Shown: positions 9,277 through 18,569, counted from the stretch's first letter. The stretch: DNA of 64,000 bases from Cognatishimia sp. F0-27 (GCF_020667845.1 NZ_JAFMPQ010000007.1:62001-126000); one strand, 5' to 3'. Notes: generated from the letters alone by a model not told the origin. A program made the numbers and translations.

Positions 9277-9464
9277 CGGGTGATGCAGAGCGGGGTTTTG
9301 ACCGCCATATGCTCGAAGCGCTGGTCTGTCCGGTGACACAGACCGGTCTGCGCTATGATGCGGACAGAAGCGTTCTGATCAGCAAGGCGGCCGGACTGGT
9401 TTTTCCGATCCGTGACGGGATTCCGATCATGCTTGTCGACGAGGCGCAGCCAATCGACGACTGA
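9273..9464 (+). CDS. Trm112 family protein
   Basis: A 63-residue Trm112-like protein with the family signature [17 protein letters not shown] and [18 protein letters not shown]. In eukaryotes and archaea Trm112 activates methyltransferases; bacterial roles are poorly known. It lacks the four zinc cysteines, keeping only one, which is normal for proteobacterial members. The ATG overlaps the stop of the LON-domain gene, so translation is probably coupled. A strong terminator follows. Confidence 0.9.
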   Translation: MTGDAERGFDRHMLEALVCPVTQTGLRYDADRSVLISKAAGLVFPIRDGIPIMLVDEAQPIDD

Positions 9465-9491
9465 CTCTTTGGCCGCACGCAATGCATGGTG

Positions 9492-9520
9492 CCGCGTCCG
9501 GGGCCGGGCGCGGTTTTTTT
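9492..9520 (+). terminator. Rho-independent terminator
   Basis: Stem CCGCG-t-CCGG / CCGG-g-CGCGG with loop GG at 9492-9513, followed by seven T at 9514-9520. It lies 28 bases after the Trm112 stop and ends the trx-LON-Trm112 transcript. Confidence 0.9.
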
Positions 9521-9632
9521 GTGGCTGTGGGCCAGGGGATGGCCGGGTGGTCCTCCGGGGCTGTGGTGGATCGCAGGGCCGTGCAACGGGGGAGCGCGTA
9601 TCGCGGTCCCCGTCTGTTCGGCGCGTCGGGTG

Positions 9633-10277
9633 TTATTCGGCGGCGAGCGCTGTGTCGGGCTGCGCCACGGGGGTCAGGCGGTCCTGTTCCAGCCACCAGT
9701 CCTGCGGCGGGGCCATGCGCGCGCGCAGACGGCGCAGGTGCCAGCGCTTGCGCCCGGCAAGATGCGCAGGCTCCATCTGGTAGCGGGTCTCGATCCCGGC
9801 CGCGCCGCCCGCACCGGGGGTGAGCAACAGCCCCATGGGCGCGCAGCCCGCGGCACCGGTCAGGCCGGTTTCACCGCCCGCGCCGGTTTCGGCGGCCAGG
9901 TGCAGCCGCCGCACCGGGGTCATGGGCGGCGGGTCGCGCAGATCGGTGACCACGAGCGGCACCACGCCCGAGCGCAGCACCTCCTCCATGCACCACAGCA
10001 GATCCTCGCCCCGGCCGGGGGAGAGGAAGATCAGCCGCGCGGGGTCTATGAAGGAGACGATCCCTTCCGGATTGAGCGGGTCGGCGCCCCGGCGCGGCGC
10101 GATCCAGAACACCGGACCGTCCAGCCGTGCCGCCGCCATCAACGCCAGCGTGCGTCGCGCCCGGCCGCAAAATTCATGCACACGGGCCTGCGCCAGCGCG
10201 ACGCCGGGCCAGACCGAAAGCCGGGGGCCGGGGCGATGCGTGTGGCGACTCAGGCGGGGATCGAGGGTCGGTGGCAT
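9633..10277 (-). CDS. imuA: ImuA-like SOS mutagenesis protein
   Basis: A 214-residue protein resembling roseobacter ImuA: ARVHEFCGRARRTLALMAAA near the N terminus, then GPVFWIAPRR, PARLIFLSPGRGEDLLWCME and a conserved VRRLHLAAE/GLLLTPGAGG region. ImuA is a RecA-like partner of ImuB and DnaE2 in translesion synthesis. The ATG at 10277 is 18 bases from a LexA box. Normally imuA-imuB-dnaE2 form one operon, but the next gene downstream is the convergent Trm112 gene, so this imuA stands alone here. Identification rests on remembered similarity and on the LexA box. Confidence 0.75.
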   Translation of the reverse strand: MPPTLDPRLSRHTHRPGPRLSVWPGVALAQARVHEFCGRARRTLALMAAARLDGPVFWIAPRRGADPLNPEGIVSFIDPARLIFLSPGRGEDLLWCMEEVLRSGVVPLVVTDLRDPPPMTPVRRLHLAAETGAGGETGLTGAAGCAPMGLLLTPGAGGAAGIETRYQMEPAHLAGRKRWHLRRLRARMAPPQDWWLEQDRLTPVAQPDTALAAE

Positions 10278-10295
10278 GGCCCCATAATAATAAAT

Positions 10296-10310
10296 GTTCT
10301 TATTTTGTTC
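10296..10310. promoter_or_regulatory. LexA box (alphaproteobacterial type)
   Basis: GTTC-N7-GTTC with GTTC at 10296-10299 and 10307-10310 and an AT-rich spacer. This is the known LexA recognition sequence of alphaproteobacteria. It lies 19 bases upstream of the imuA start codon and supports SOS control of imuA. Confidence 0.88.
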
Positions 10311-10487
10311 CAGCCTTGACTGCGGCGCAGCCATAATTTTCTGCAGCGCGGTTGCTTGCGGCTCTCTCCTCCCCCCAAGCAATTGACCCGGAGCAATTGC
10401 GCCGGTGCAAATGCGCCTTGACCCGGTCACCCCATGTGCCATCTGGGAAGCGACAAGATAGACCGACGAAAAACGCGAGGACAGGCG

Positions 10488-11531
10488 ATGAAGATGAACC
10501 CCCTTGGACGCACGGGCCTTTCCGTGTCGGAGCTGTGCCTTGGCACGATGACCTATGGCCGTCACACCGATCAGGAGGATGCGCATCGCCAGATGGACAT
10601 GGCGCTCGATCACGGGATCAATTTCATCGACACCGCGGAAATGTATCCGGTCAACCCGGTGGAGGCCGAAACGGTGGGCCGCTCCGAGGAGGTGATCGGG
10701 GCGTGGATGGCCCGGACGGGACGGCGGGCCGACTGGATCCTTGCCACCAAGATTTCCGGGGCTGGGCTGCAGGCGGTGCGCGATGGCGCGCCGATCACAC
10801 CGGAGACCCTCGCGGTGGCCATAGAAGGGTCGCTTCAGCGCTTGCAGACCGATTGCATCGACCTCTACCAGCTGCATTGGCCGAACCGGGGCAGCTACAT
10901 GTTCCGGCAGAACTGGCACTACGATCCGTCGGGGCAGAATCGCGCCGAGACCGAGCAGCACATGCATGATGTGCTTGGCGCCATGGGGCGCGAGGTGGAG
11001 AAGGGCCGTGTGCGCGCATTCGGGCTGTCGAATGAAAGCGCGTGGGGCACCGCGCTCTGGTTGCGGATCGCGGAGCAGACGGGCGGGCCACGCGTGGCCT
11101 CGATCCAGAACGAATACTCGCTCATGTGCCGGTTGGCGGACACCGATCTTGCAGAGCTGATGGTGAACGAGGATGTGGGGCTGCTGCCGTTCTCGCCCCT
11201 CGCGGCGGGCCTTCTGACGGGCAAGTATCAAAACGGCGCGGTGCCGGAAGGCTCCCGCATGTTCTACGGCCCGCAACTTGGCGGCCGGAAAACGGAGCGG
11301 GCCTTCGCGGCGGTGGACGCCTATCATGCGCTGGCCGCGGCGCATGGGGTCGACCCGATCCACATGGCGCTGGCGTGGTCGGCGCGCCGGCCCTTCGTGG
11401 CGTCGTCGATCTTTGGCGCGACCACCACGGCACAGCTGGAGCACGCATTGGGGGCAGCGACTGTGACGCTCACGGAAGAGCTTTGTGCCGAGATCGACGC
11501 GACCCACAAGGCCCATCCGATGCCCTATTGA
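10488..11531 (+). CDS. NADP(H)-dependent aldo-keto reductase, Tas-like
   Basis: A 347-residue aldo-keto reductase close in length and sequence to E. coli Tas (346 aa). Catalytic Asp/Tyr are in INFIDTAEMYPV, Lys in WILATKIS and His in DLYQLHWP; the NADP-binding end SIFGATTTAQLE is present. The substrate is unknown. The ATG at 10488 is preceded by GAGGACAG. It reads away from imuA; the 210 bases between them contain the LexA box and presumably its promoter. Confidence 0.9.
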   Translation: MKMNPLGRTGLSVSELCLGTMTYGRHTDQEDAHRQMDMALDHGINFIDTAEMYPVNPVEAETVGRSEEVIGAWMARTGRRADWILATKISGAGLQAVRDGAPITPETLAVAIEGSLQRLQTDCIDLYQLHWPNRGSYMFRQNWHYDPSGQNRAETEQHMHDVLGAMGREVEKGRVRAFGLSNESAWGTALWLRIAEQTGGPRVASIQNEYSLMCRLADTDLAELMVNEDVGLLPFSPLAAGLLTGKYQNGAVPEGSRMFYGPQLGGRKTERAFAAVDAYHALAAAHGVDPIHMALAWSARRPFVASSIFGATTTAQLEHALGAATVTLTEELCAEIDATHKAHPMPY

Positions 11532-11897
11532 GCGCGGCGCCGGTCCGGACGGTGTTTCGCCTGCCGGGTCTCGATGCGGCCCGCGCCGCGCCGCGCTGAC
11601 GCGGCGTGTGGCTGGCCGGTCGCGTCCCGCCCGCGTTCACCGAAGGATCCGGCGAGCGGGCGGGCGGAGCACCGCGCCCATCCGGCGGGGCCGGAACGCC
11701 CTTGCATCGTGGCGCGCGGTTATTCCGCGTCGGGACGACGCGGGGGAGGTCTTTGCGATACGACCAGAGCGACACGGCTTTGGCGCGGGCCAGCGCTGCG
11801 CGCCGCGTTGTGGTGCATGCGGCCCGTGCACTGGCGCGGCAAGGGGGTGACAGGCGGGGTGCGGCGCGGCATCGTGGCGGGCAGGGAGGATGTGTCG
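11532..11897. other. Gap without recognisable gene
   Basis: These 366 very GC-rich bases hold only random-looking open frames with Arg/Pro/Ala-rich translations. No terminator with a T-run, no palindrome and no element copy was seen. The gentisate dioxygenase promoter should be here. Confidence 0.6.
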
Positions 11898-13010
11898 ATG
11901 AACGAAGAGCTCGATCACGCCAATGTGGCGCAGGAGATGACACCGGAGGAGAGCGCGGCGCTGGATGCGCTCTACAGGGATTTCGCGGCCAACCACATGA
12001 ACCCGCTCTGGACGCAAACCGGGGATCTGATGCCGATGCACCCCAAGCCCCGGGCGGTGCCGCATCTGTGGAAATGGTCCACCTTGCTTCCTCTGGCTGA
12101 GGCGGCGGGCGCGTTGGTGCCGGTGGGCCGGGGCGGCGAACGGCGTGCAATCGGTCTGGCCAATCCCGGCCTCGGCGGCGCGGCCTATGTGAGCCCGACC
12201 CTGTGGGCCGCGATCCAGTATCTCGGGCCGCGCGAGGTGGCGCCGGAGCATCGGCACGCTCAGAACGCCTTTCGCTTTGTGGTGGAGGGTGAAGGGGTCT
12301 GGACGGTGGTCAATGGCGATCCGGTCCGCATGAGCCGCGGCGACCTGTTGCTGACGCCGGGATGGCATTTCCACGGCCATCACAATGACAGCGATGCACC
12401 GATGGCGTGGCTTGACGGGCTCGACATCCCGTTTTCGCAGACCAATGACGTGGGCTTTTTCGAGTTCGGCTCCGATCGGGTGACGGATGCGGCAACCCCG
12501 GCGTTTTCGCGCGGGGAGCGGCTCTGGGCCCATCCCGGATTGCGGCCGCTGTCACAACTGCATGAAACGGTCAGCTCACCGCTTTGCGCCTTTCGATGGA
12601 CGCATACGGACCGCGCGCTTGCGGAGCAGCTTGCGCTTGAGGATGAGGGGCATCCGGCGACCTATGGGCCGGGCCATGCGGGGCTGCGCTTTGTCAACCC
12701 GACCACGGGTGGCGATGTGATGCCGACGATCCGCTGCGAGTTCCATCGGCTCAGGCAGGGCGCGGTGTCTGCCGAGCGGCGCGAGGTGGGCAGTTCGGTT
12801 TTCCAGGTGTTCGACGGGCAGGGCGCAGCGGTGCTCGACGGGGCGCGGCACCGGCTGGAGAAGGGGGATCTTTTTGTCGTGCCGAGCTGGGTGCCCTGGA
12901 GCGTCGAGACGGAGGACGGGGCGGGGCTGGACCTGTTCCGCTTTTCCGACGCACCGATCATGGAACGGCTGGGATTCATGCGCAGCATGGTGGATGGCGA
13001 GACGCGGTGA
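11898..13010 (+). CDS. Gentisate 1,2-dioxygenase
   Basis: A 370-residue bicupin enzyme that opens gentisate to maleylpyruvate. The N-terminal cupin carries the iron ligands in PEHRHAQNAFRFVVEGEG with the downstream His of GWHFHGHHN, and the second cupin (FQVFDGQGAAVLDG... DLFVVPSW) is degenerate, as usual in this family. The typical PLWTQTGDLMP and AIQYLGPREVAP segments are present. ATG at 11898 gives the family length. It overlaps by GTGA with a maleylpyruvate isomerase-like gene, and kynureninase is convergent downstream. Confidence 0.92.
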   Translation: MNEELDHANVAQEMTPEESAALDALYRDFAANHMNPLWTQTGDLMPMHPKPRAVPHLWKWSTLLPLAEAAGALVPVGRGGERRAIGLANPGLGGAAYVSPTLWAAIQYLGPREVAPEHRHAQNAFRFVVEGEGVWTVVNGDPVRMSRGDLLLTPGWHFHGHHNDSDAPMAWLDGLDIPFSQTNDVGFFEFGSDRVTDAATPAFSRGERLWAHPGLRPLSQLHETVSSPLCAFRWTHTDRALAEQLALEDEGHPATYGPGHAGLRFVNPTTGGDVMPTIRCEFHRLRQGAVSAERREVGSSVFQVFDGQGAAVLDGARHRLEKGDLFVVPSWVPWSVETEDGAGLDLFRFSDAPIMERLGFMRSMVDGETR

Positions 13011-13504
13011 GCGGCGCACGGTTCGATGACCCGCAAGCGCCGCACGACGCGCTGTTGCAGGCGCGGCGCGGCATGGCGCAGTGTTTGCGGCTGCTTGACG
13101 GGCTGGACGATACGGCCCTTGACGCGCAGGGGCGCCGGGCGCTGATCGCGGCGCTGTCTTATGACGCGCGCGATATGGCCGAAGCGCTGGCGGCGCTACG
13201 CCGGGGCCTCGGGCCGACGCCGGTGCCCGACCGGGCCCGCCGCCATGCATATGGGATCAGCCTGCCGCCACATGCGCTGCGCTACCTGTTCCAGCATGCG
13301 GGCCTGCATCTCGACGTGGAGTGGCGCGACTTGCCGGGGCCGCTCTGGGATCGGCCTGTGGACTGGCGCGGTGGCACGGTGGCGCATGAGACCCCCGCGC
13401 TGCGGGCAGTTTCACTCTGGGCAGCATCGCTTCAGCTTGGGGGCATGGCGCGTGCGGTGCCCGCCGCGCTCGCCGATCAGGTCACGGCGGCGCGGGTCTG
13501 GTAG
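13007..13504 (+). CDS. Maleylpyruvate isomerase-like protein (DinB/MDMPI-type), shortened
   Basis: A 165-residue protein that I place in the maleylpyruvate isomerase/DinB-like group by ALLQARRGMAQCLRLLDGL at the N terminus and LRYLFQHAGLHLDVEWRDLP in the middle. It starts with a GTG overlapping the stop of gentisate dioxygenase, whose product maleylpyruvate would be the substrate. Family members are usually over 200 residues and carry a His in the helix where this protein reads ALIAALSYDARDM, so one metal ligand appears missing. Its 3' end overlaps the convergent kynureninase gene by 28 bases. Function is an inference from context. Confidence 0.6.
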   Translation: MSGARFDDPQAPHDALLQARRGMAQCLRLLDGLDDTALDAQGRRALIAALSYDARDMAEALAALRRGLGPTPVPDRARRHAYGISLPPHALRYLFQHAGLHLDVEWRDLPGPLWDRPVDWRGGTVAHETPALRAVSLWAASLQLGGMARAVPAALADQVTAARVW

Positions 13505-14670
13505 GCAGGATCGCGCCAGGCTTCGGTTTTCATGATTTCTTCGAGGACTTCCGCGGCGCGTCGCACATCGGCCTCGTCGAGATAGAGCGGCGTGAAGCCA
13601 AAGCGCATGATGTTCGGGGCGCGGAAATCGCCGATCACGTTGCGCGCGATCAGCGCCTGCATCGCGGCATAACCATGGTCGAAGGCGAAGCTCACCTGCG
13701 AGCCGCGGGCTTCGGGGTCGCGCGGGGAGGCGAGGGTCAGCATCGGGCAGCGGGATTCCACCTCTGCGATGAAGCCTTGCGACAGGCGTTGCGACGCGGC
13801 GCGCAGGTCGGCCATGGACACGCCCTCCCAGGCATCGAGCGCCGCATCGAGCATGGCGAGCTGCACCACCGGGGGCGTGCCAACGCGCAACCGCTCGGTG
13901 GACATGGCGGGACGATAGCCGGGCTCCATCGCGAAGGGCGCGTCATGTCCGAGCCATCCGGCGAGCACCGGTTCCACGCTGTCGATCAGGTCGGGCCGGG
14001 CGTAGATGAAGGCGGGCGCGCCAGGGCCGCCATTGAGATACTTATAGCTGCACCCGACGGCGAATTCGGCGTTGCTGGCCGCGAGATCCAGGTCCACGGC
14101 CCCGGCGGAATGCGCCAGATCCCAGATCATGACCGCCCCTGCGTCCTGCGCTTTGCGGGTGATCGCGGCCATGTCGTGGAGACGCCCGGAACGGTAGTCC
14201 ACATGGGTCAGCATCACGGCGGCGACGCTATCGTCGATGGCATAGGCCACGTCCTCGGGCGCGGGTGTCTTGAGCGTATAGCCCTGTCCCAGAAGCCGCG
14301 TGAGACCCTGTGCCATGTAGAGATCGGACGGGAAATTGCCGCTGTCGGAGAGGATCACGCGCCGGTCTGGGCGCATGTGGACCGCGGCGCCAAGCGCTTG
14401 GTAGACCTTGATCGAGAGCGTGTCCCCGGTGGCCACGGAGCCCGCGGGCGCGCCGATCAGACCGGCGATGCGGTCACCGACTTTCTGCGGCAGGGCCATC
14501 CACCCCGCCGCGTTCCAGCCCTTGATCAGCAGGTCGGACCATTCTTCGCCGATCACCGCGGCCGCGCGCGCCTCCACCCCGCGCGGCACGGGACCAAGCG
14601 AGTTGCCGTCGAGATAGATCATGCCATCCGGCAGGTGGAACCGGTCCTTGACGGGGAGTGTAACGGGCAT
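13477..14670 (-). CDS. kynU: Kynureninase
   Basis: A 397-residue PLP enzyme that cleaves kynurenine to anthranilate and alanine in tryptophan breakdown. The N-terminal MIYLDGNSLGP, the PLP-phosphate region SIKVYQALGAA, IWDLAHSAGAVDLDL, and the PLP lysine in GCSYKYLNGGPG identify it. Length is normal. No tryptophan dioxygenase or formamidase gene lies in the window. It is downstream of glpR on the same strand with a 147-base gap, probably with its own promoter. Confidence 0.93.
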   Translation of the reverse strand: MPVTLPVKDRFHLPDGMIYLDGNSLGPVPRGVEARAAAVIGEEWSDLLIKGWNAAGWMALPQKVGDRIAGLIGAPAGSVATGDTLSIKVYQALGAAVHMRPDRRVILSDSGNFPSDLYMAQGLTRLLGQGYTLKTPAPEDVAYAIDDSVAAVMLTHVDYRSGRLHDMAAITRKAQDAGAVMIWDLAHSAGAVDLDLAASNAEFAVGCSYKYLNGGPGAPAFIYARPDLIDSVEPVLAGWLGHDAPFAMEPGYRPAMSTERLRVGTPPVVQLAMLDAALDAWEGVSMADLRAASQRLSQGFIAEVESRCPMLTLASPRDPEARGSQVSFAFDHGYAAMQALIARNVIGDFRAPNIMRFGFTPLYLDEADVRRAAEVLEEIMKTEAWRDPAYQTRAAVT

Positions 14671-14817
14671 GGACGATCCTCGGACTGGGGCGTGCGCCGA
14701 TCAGGGCGGAGCGGTTTTCGGGAGCGGTGGTCGGTTGGCGGTCAATCGGCACGCCCGGCGCGGTGGCCGGATCGAGCCGCGTCTTGTCATCGGGTCATAG
14801 GGTGTTGCGCGGCGAGA

Positions 14818-15582
14818 TCAAAGGGTGGTCGTGATCACATCGGTGCCCCAGTCGGCGCAGCGCCGCGCCAAAGCGGGGGGCAGGGGCGTATCGGTGAACA
14901 GCGTATCGATCTCGGAAAGCGAGGCGATCCGGGCCGGCGCGGAACGGGTGAGCTTGGAATGATCGGCCACGAGGAAGGTTCGGCGTGACTGACGGATGAT
15001 GGCCTGGCTGACGCCAACCTCCTGGATATCGAAATCCAGAATGTCGCCTTCCTCGTCCAGCGCCGAGCAGCCGATCACGGCAAAATCGAACTTGAACTGC
15101 CGGATGGTTTCGGCGGCGAGCGAGCCCACCAACCCGCCATCGCTGCGCCGCAGGGACCCGCCGGTGACAATCACCTCGCAGGACTCGTTGGGGGCCAGGA
15201 TGTTGGCGATGGTCAGGTTGTTGGTCACAACCAGCAACCCGGTGTGGCGGGACAACCCGCGCGCCACCGCTTCCGTCGAGGTGCCGATGTTGAGGAAGAC
15301 AGAAATGTCGTTGGGAATCCGGGCGGCGCAGGTTTCGGCGATGCTGGCTTTGGCGTCGGCGTTGAGCGAGCGCCGCTCTTCATAGACGATGTTGGTGGTT
15401 CCGGATGGCAAAACCGCGCCGCCATGGACCCGTTCGAGCCGACCGGCTTCTGCCAGTTCGGTGAGGTCGCGGCGGATGGTCTGCAACGTCACCCCGAACC
15501 GCTCGGCGAGTCCGTCGACAGTCACCTTGCCCTCGCGTCGCGCGATTTCCAGAATTTCGGGCAGACGAAACGTCTGGGACAT
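14818..15582 (-). CDS. glpR: DeoR/GlpR family transcriptional regulator
   Basis: A 254-residue DeoR-family repressor. The N-terminal helix-turn-helix is VTVDGLAERFGVTLQTIRRD, and the effector domain has NIGTSTEA and the FDFAVIGCSALDEEGDILD sugar-phosphate-isomerase-like motif. It is divergent from glpK, which suggests control of glycerol use with glycerol 3-phosphate as effector, as for known GlpR. The ATG at 15582 was chosen because the protein then begins at MSQTFRLPEILEIARREG, the standard start of the family. Confidence 0.88.
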   Translation of the reverse strand: MSQTFRLPEILEIARREGKVTVDGLAERFGVTLQTIRRDLTELAEAGRLERVHGGAVLPSGTTNIVYEERRSLNADAKASIAETCAARIPNDISVFLNIGTSTEAVARGLSRHTGLLVVTNNLTIANILAPNESCEVIVTGGSLRRSDGGLVGSLAAETIRQFKFDFAVIGCSALDEEGDILDFDIQEVGVSQAIIRQSRRTFLVADHSKLTRSAPARIASLSEIDTLFTDTPLPPALARRCADWGTDVITTTL

Positions 15583-15929
15583 GCGGGGGCTGGCTCCTCG
15601 AATGCAGATCTTGGTATGTAAGATGGTGACATGACCGCTGCGGTCAAGGCAAGCGCGTTCCGGGCAAAAGGGCGGCCAATTCGGCAAAAAAGCGAAAGCA
15701 AACGCGCAAGAAACTTGATCAATCGCGCGAAGATCCGCTAAGACCGCGCAAAGCATGGTTGCATCCGCTTGCGACGGAGGTGGCCGGCCGAAGGCCGCGC
15801 GACGGGTGCTTGCCGGGGGATGGCCGCCATGGCGCGGGACTGCGGCGCAGCGCGTCCGCACCGGTCGCGTCAGCACCGGGAGAGAGACCGGGGCGGCCTT
15901 TTGGAGGGATGGAACAGGGGAGCACCATC
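15583..15929. promoter_or_regulatory. glpR-glpK divergent intergenic region
   Basis: This 347-base gap must carry both promoters. An A-rich stretch at 15685-15703, reading TTTGCTTTCGCTTTTTT on the minus strand, resembles the repeated TTTCG pattern of GlpR operators in proteobacteria and is a weak operator candidate. No clear palindrome or -35/-10 pair was recognised. Confidence 0.4.
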
Positions 15930-17426
15930 ATGGGATATATTCTGGCGATTGATCAGGGGACCACGTCCAGCCGGGCCATCCTCTTTGACGGCGACCTGAG
16001 GATCGCGGCCACGGCGCAGGAGGAGTTCGCGCAGCATTATCCGGCCTCGGGCTGGGTCGAGCATGATCCCTCGGATCTTTGGTCGACAACGGCGGCCACA
16101 TGCCGGGCGGCGATGGAAAAGGCCGGGTTGCGCGCCGGAGATATCGCCGGGATCGGTATCACCAACCAGCGCGAAACGGTGGTGATCTGGGACCGCAAGA
16201 CCGGCAAGCCGATCCACAATGCCATTGTATGGCAGGACCGGCGCACGTCGGGGATGTGTCAGCGGCTCAAGGCGGAAGGGCACGAACAGACGGTGACGGA
16301 TCGCACCGGGCTGCTGCTCGATCCGTATTTCTCGGCCACCAAGGTGGCGTGGCTTCTGGATGAGGTCGAGGGTGCGCGGGCCCGGGCCGAGGCGGGGGAG
16401 CTGGCCTTTGGCACGGTGGACAGCTGGCTGGTCTGGAACCTCACGGGCGGCGCGGTGCATGTCACCGACGCCACCAATGCCGCGCGCACGATGCTCTACG
16501 ACATTCGCAAGGGCCGCTGGTCGCAAACGATGTGCGACATGCTCGGCGTACCGATGGCTCTGCTGCCGGAGGTCAAGGATTGCGCGGCGGATTTTGGCAT
16601 GGCGCGGGCGGATCTTTTCGGCGCGGAAATCCCGATTCTCGGCATAGCGGGGGACCAGCAGGCAGCAACGATCGGGCAGGCGTGTTTTGCGCCGGGCATG
16701 TTGAAGTCGACCTATGGAACGGGCTGTTTTGCCTTGCTCAACACCGGGGATGCACCGGTTGTCTCCACCAATCGCTTGCTGACCACCATCGCCTACCAGC
16801 TCGATGGCAAGCCAACTTTTGCTTTGGAAGGGTCGATCTTCATCGCCGGGGCGGTGGTGCAATGGCTGCGTGACGGACTCAAGATCATCCGCGAAGCGCG
16901 CGAGACGCAACCGCTTGCGGAGCGCGCCGATGACGCGCAATCGGTGGTGCTTGTACCGGCGTTCACCGGGCTCGGCGCGCCCTATTGGAATGCCGAATGC
17001 CGGGGGGCCGTTTTTGGCCTGACGCGCAATTCGGGGCCCGAGGAGTTTGCGCGCGCCGCGCTGGAATCCGTGGGCTACCAGACGCGCGACCTTCTCGAAG
17101 CGATGAAGGGGGATTGGGCCGGGTCCGGCGCGCAGGCGGAGATTGCCACCTTGCGGGTCGATGGCGGCATGAGCGCGTCCGATTACGCAATGCAGTTCCT
17201 GTCCGACATCCTCGGCGCCCAGGTGGACCGTCCGGATGTGCTGGAAACCACGGCGATGGGCGCGGCCTGGCTCGCCGGGCAGCGCGCGGGACTGTATCCG
17301 GATCAGGACGCGTTTGCGGCCACATGGGCGCTGGAGCGCAGCTTCACGCCCTCCATGGACGCGGCGCTGCGCGCGGAAAAATACAATGCGTGGACCCGCG
17401 CGGTTGCCGCAGCGCAGGCGTTCTGA
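15930..17426 (+). CDS. glpK: Glycerol kinase
   Basis: A 498-residue FGGY-family kinase forming glycerol 3-phosphate. It has [14 protein letters not shown] with the ATP phosphate loop, the substrate motifs [12 protein letters not shown] and IVWQDRRT, and the FGGY signature [20 protein letters not shown] plus [16 protein letters not shown]. The ATG at 15930 has a GGGGAG nearby upstream. It is divergent from glpR and followed after 3 bases by an Fe-ADH gene. No glpF or glpD gene is visible in the window. Confidence 0.95.
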   Translation: MGYILAIDQGTTSSRAILFDGDLRIAATAQEEFAQHYPASGWVEHDPSDLWSTTAATCRAAMEKAGLRAGDIAGIGITNQRETVVIWDRKTGKPIHNAIVWQDRRTSGMCQRLKAEGHEQTVTDRTGLLLDPYFSATKVAWLLDEVEGARARAEAGELAFGTVDSWLVWNLTGGAVHVTDATNAARTMLYDIRKGRWSQTMCDMLGVPMALLPEVKDCAADFGMARADLFGAEIPILGIAGDQQAATIGQACFAPGMLKSTYGTGCFALLNTGDAPVVSTNRLLTTIAYQLDGKPTFALEGSIFIAGAVVQWLRDGLKIIREARETQPLAERADDAQSVVLVPAFTGLGAPYWNAECRGAVFGLTRNSGPEEFARAALESVGYQTRDLLEAMKGDWAGSGAQAEIATLRVDGGMSASDYAMQFLSDILGAQVDRPDVLETTAMGAAWLAGQRAGLYPDQDAFAATWALERSFTPSMDAALRAEKYNAWTRAVAAAQAF

Positions 17427-17429
17427 GCT

Positions 17430-18569
17430 ATGGAGCCGTTTCAACTCAGCCTGCCATCTTCGGTGCAGTTTGGTCGTGGCACGGCCCCGGCGGCGCTCGA
17501 CAGGCTCGTGCGCGATGGCGCGCCGGTTCTGCTTGTGCGCGGTTCTGCGCCCTTTGCCGACACGGCCGAGGCCGCGCTGGGCGCGGCCGGGTTGCTTTCT
17601 GGCGTGCTGCGCGGGGCGGGTGAGCCCGACCTGCCGCGGCTCGAGGCCGCTCTGGCGGATGCGCGGGACCGATCGCCCGGTCGGGTGCTCGGCATCGGCG
17701 GGGGGTCGGTGATCGATCTGGCCAAGGCCATCGCGGCGCTGGTGCCGCAGTCGGGCGCGCCGTTGACCTACCTGGAAGGGGTCGGCGAGGGACGGGCGTT
17801 GGAGCAGGCCCCTTTGCCGGTGACGGCCATGCCCACAACCGCGGGAACCGGGGCGGAGGTCACGCGCAACGCCGTGATCGGCGTGCCGAGCCATGGGCGC
17901 AAAGTGTCCTTGCGCGATCCGCGCATGGTGCCGGAGCAGGCGGTTGTGGATCCCGGGCTTCTGGAAGGGTGTCCGCGGGGGGTGCTTCTGGCCTCCGGGC
18001 TGGACGCCGTGGTGCAGGTGATCGAGCCGTATCTGTCGCGCAAGGCGAACCCTTGGACCGACGCGATCAGCTTTGCAGCGATAGAGCGCGGATTGGCGGC
18101 CTTGCGTCGCTTGATGGATGGCGACGGGGACGATGCGTTTGACGATATGGCCTTTGCCTCGCTGTGTGGCGGGCTGGCGCTGGCCAATTCGGGGCTGGGC
18201 GCCGTGCATGGTTTGGCCGGGGTGCTTGGCGGGCGCACGGGGCAGGCCCATGGTGTGATCTGTGGCCGCTTGCTGGTCCCGATCTTGCGCGCAAACGCGG
18301 CCGCGGGGGCCGATCCGCAGAGGGTGTCCTCCGTGCTCTCGGCCATCGGTGCGGCGCTGGATGTGCCTGAGGCCGAGGCGCTTGACGGCCTGGCCGCATG
18401 GATCGAAGAGCAAGGGCTTGAGCGGCTGGTCTGGGAGGATGAGGACGCGGCAGCGGCCTGGGTGTCCGAGGCGCAACAGGCCTCATCAATGAAAGGCAAC
18501 CCGGTGTCCTTGTCCGACGCGGCCCTTCTTGATGCGGTGCGTGCGGCCAGCACAGCGGGACAGTCCTAA
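17430..18569 (+). CDS. Iron-containing alcohol dehydrogenase
   Basis: A 379-residue group III (Fe-ADH) dehydrogenase. The NAD-binding GIGGGSVIDLAK and the metal region are visible: Asp in GLDAVVQVIEPYLS, His in AVHGLAGVLGG and His in GQAHGVICG. The second ligand His of the DALTHAIE consensus is Gln here, a replacement also found in some subgroups of the family. It starts 3 bases after glpK, so they are co-transcribed. A role in oxidising a polyol or aldehyde related to glycerol is possible but not shown. Confidence 0.88.
   Translation: MEPFQLSLPSSVQFGRGTAPAALDRLVRDGAPVLLVRGSAPFADTAEAALGAAGLLSGVLRGAGEPDLPRLEAALADARDRSPGRVLGIGGGSVIDLAKAIAALVPQSGAPLTYLEGVGEGRALEQAPLPVTAMPTTAGTGAEVTRNAVIGVPSHGRKVSLRDPRMVPEQAVVDPGLLEGCPRGVLLASGLDAVVQVIEPYLSRKANPWTDAISFAAIERGLAALRRLMDGDGDDAFDDMAFASLCGGLALANSGLGAVHGLAGVLGGRTGQAHGVICGRLLVPILRANAAAGADPQRVSSVLSAIGAALDVPEAEALDGLAAWIEEQGLERLVWEDEDAAAAWVSEAQQASSMKGNPVSLSDAALLDAVRAASTAGQS

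Noticed and set aside
9486-10319. 277-codon + strand frame covering the imuA region
   Set aside because: It starts inside a strong terminator hairpin and is the mirror of imuA; the Trp/Gly-rich start is an artefact.
13477-13504. Overlap of the isomerase-like and kynureninase genes as a sign of frameshift
   Set aside because: The overlap is between convergent 3' ends and both proteins have sensible C termini, so no error is needed to explain it.
15870-18476. 868-codon minus-strand open frame opposite glpK and Fe-ADH
   Set aside because: Same reason: antisense to two recognised enzymes, no motif of its own.
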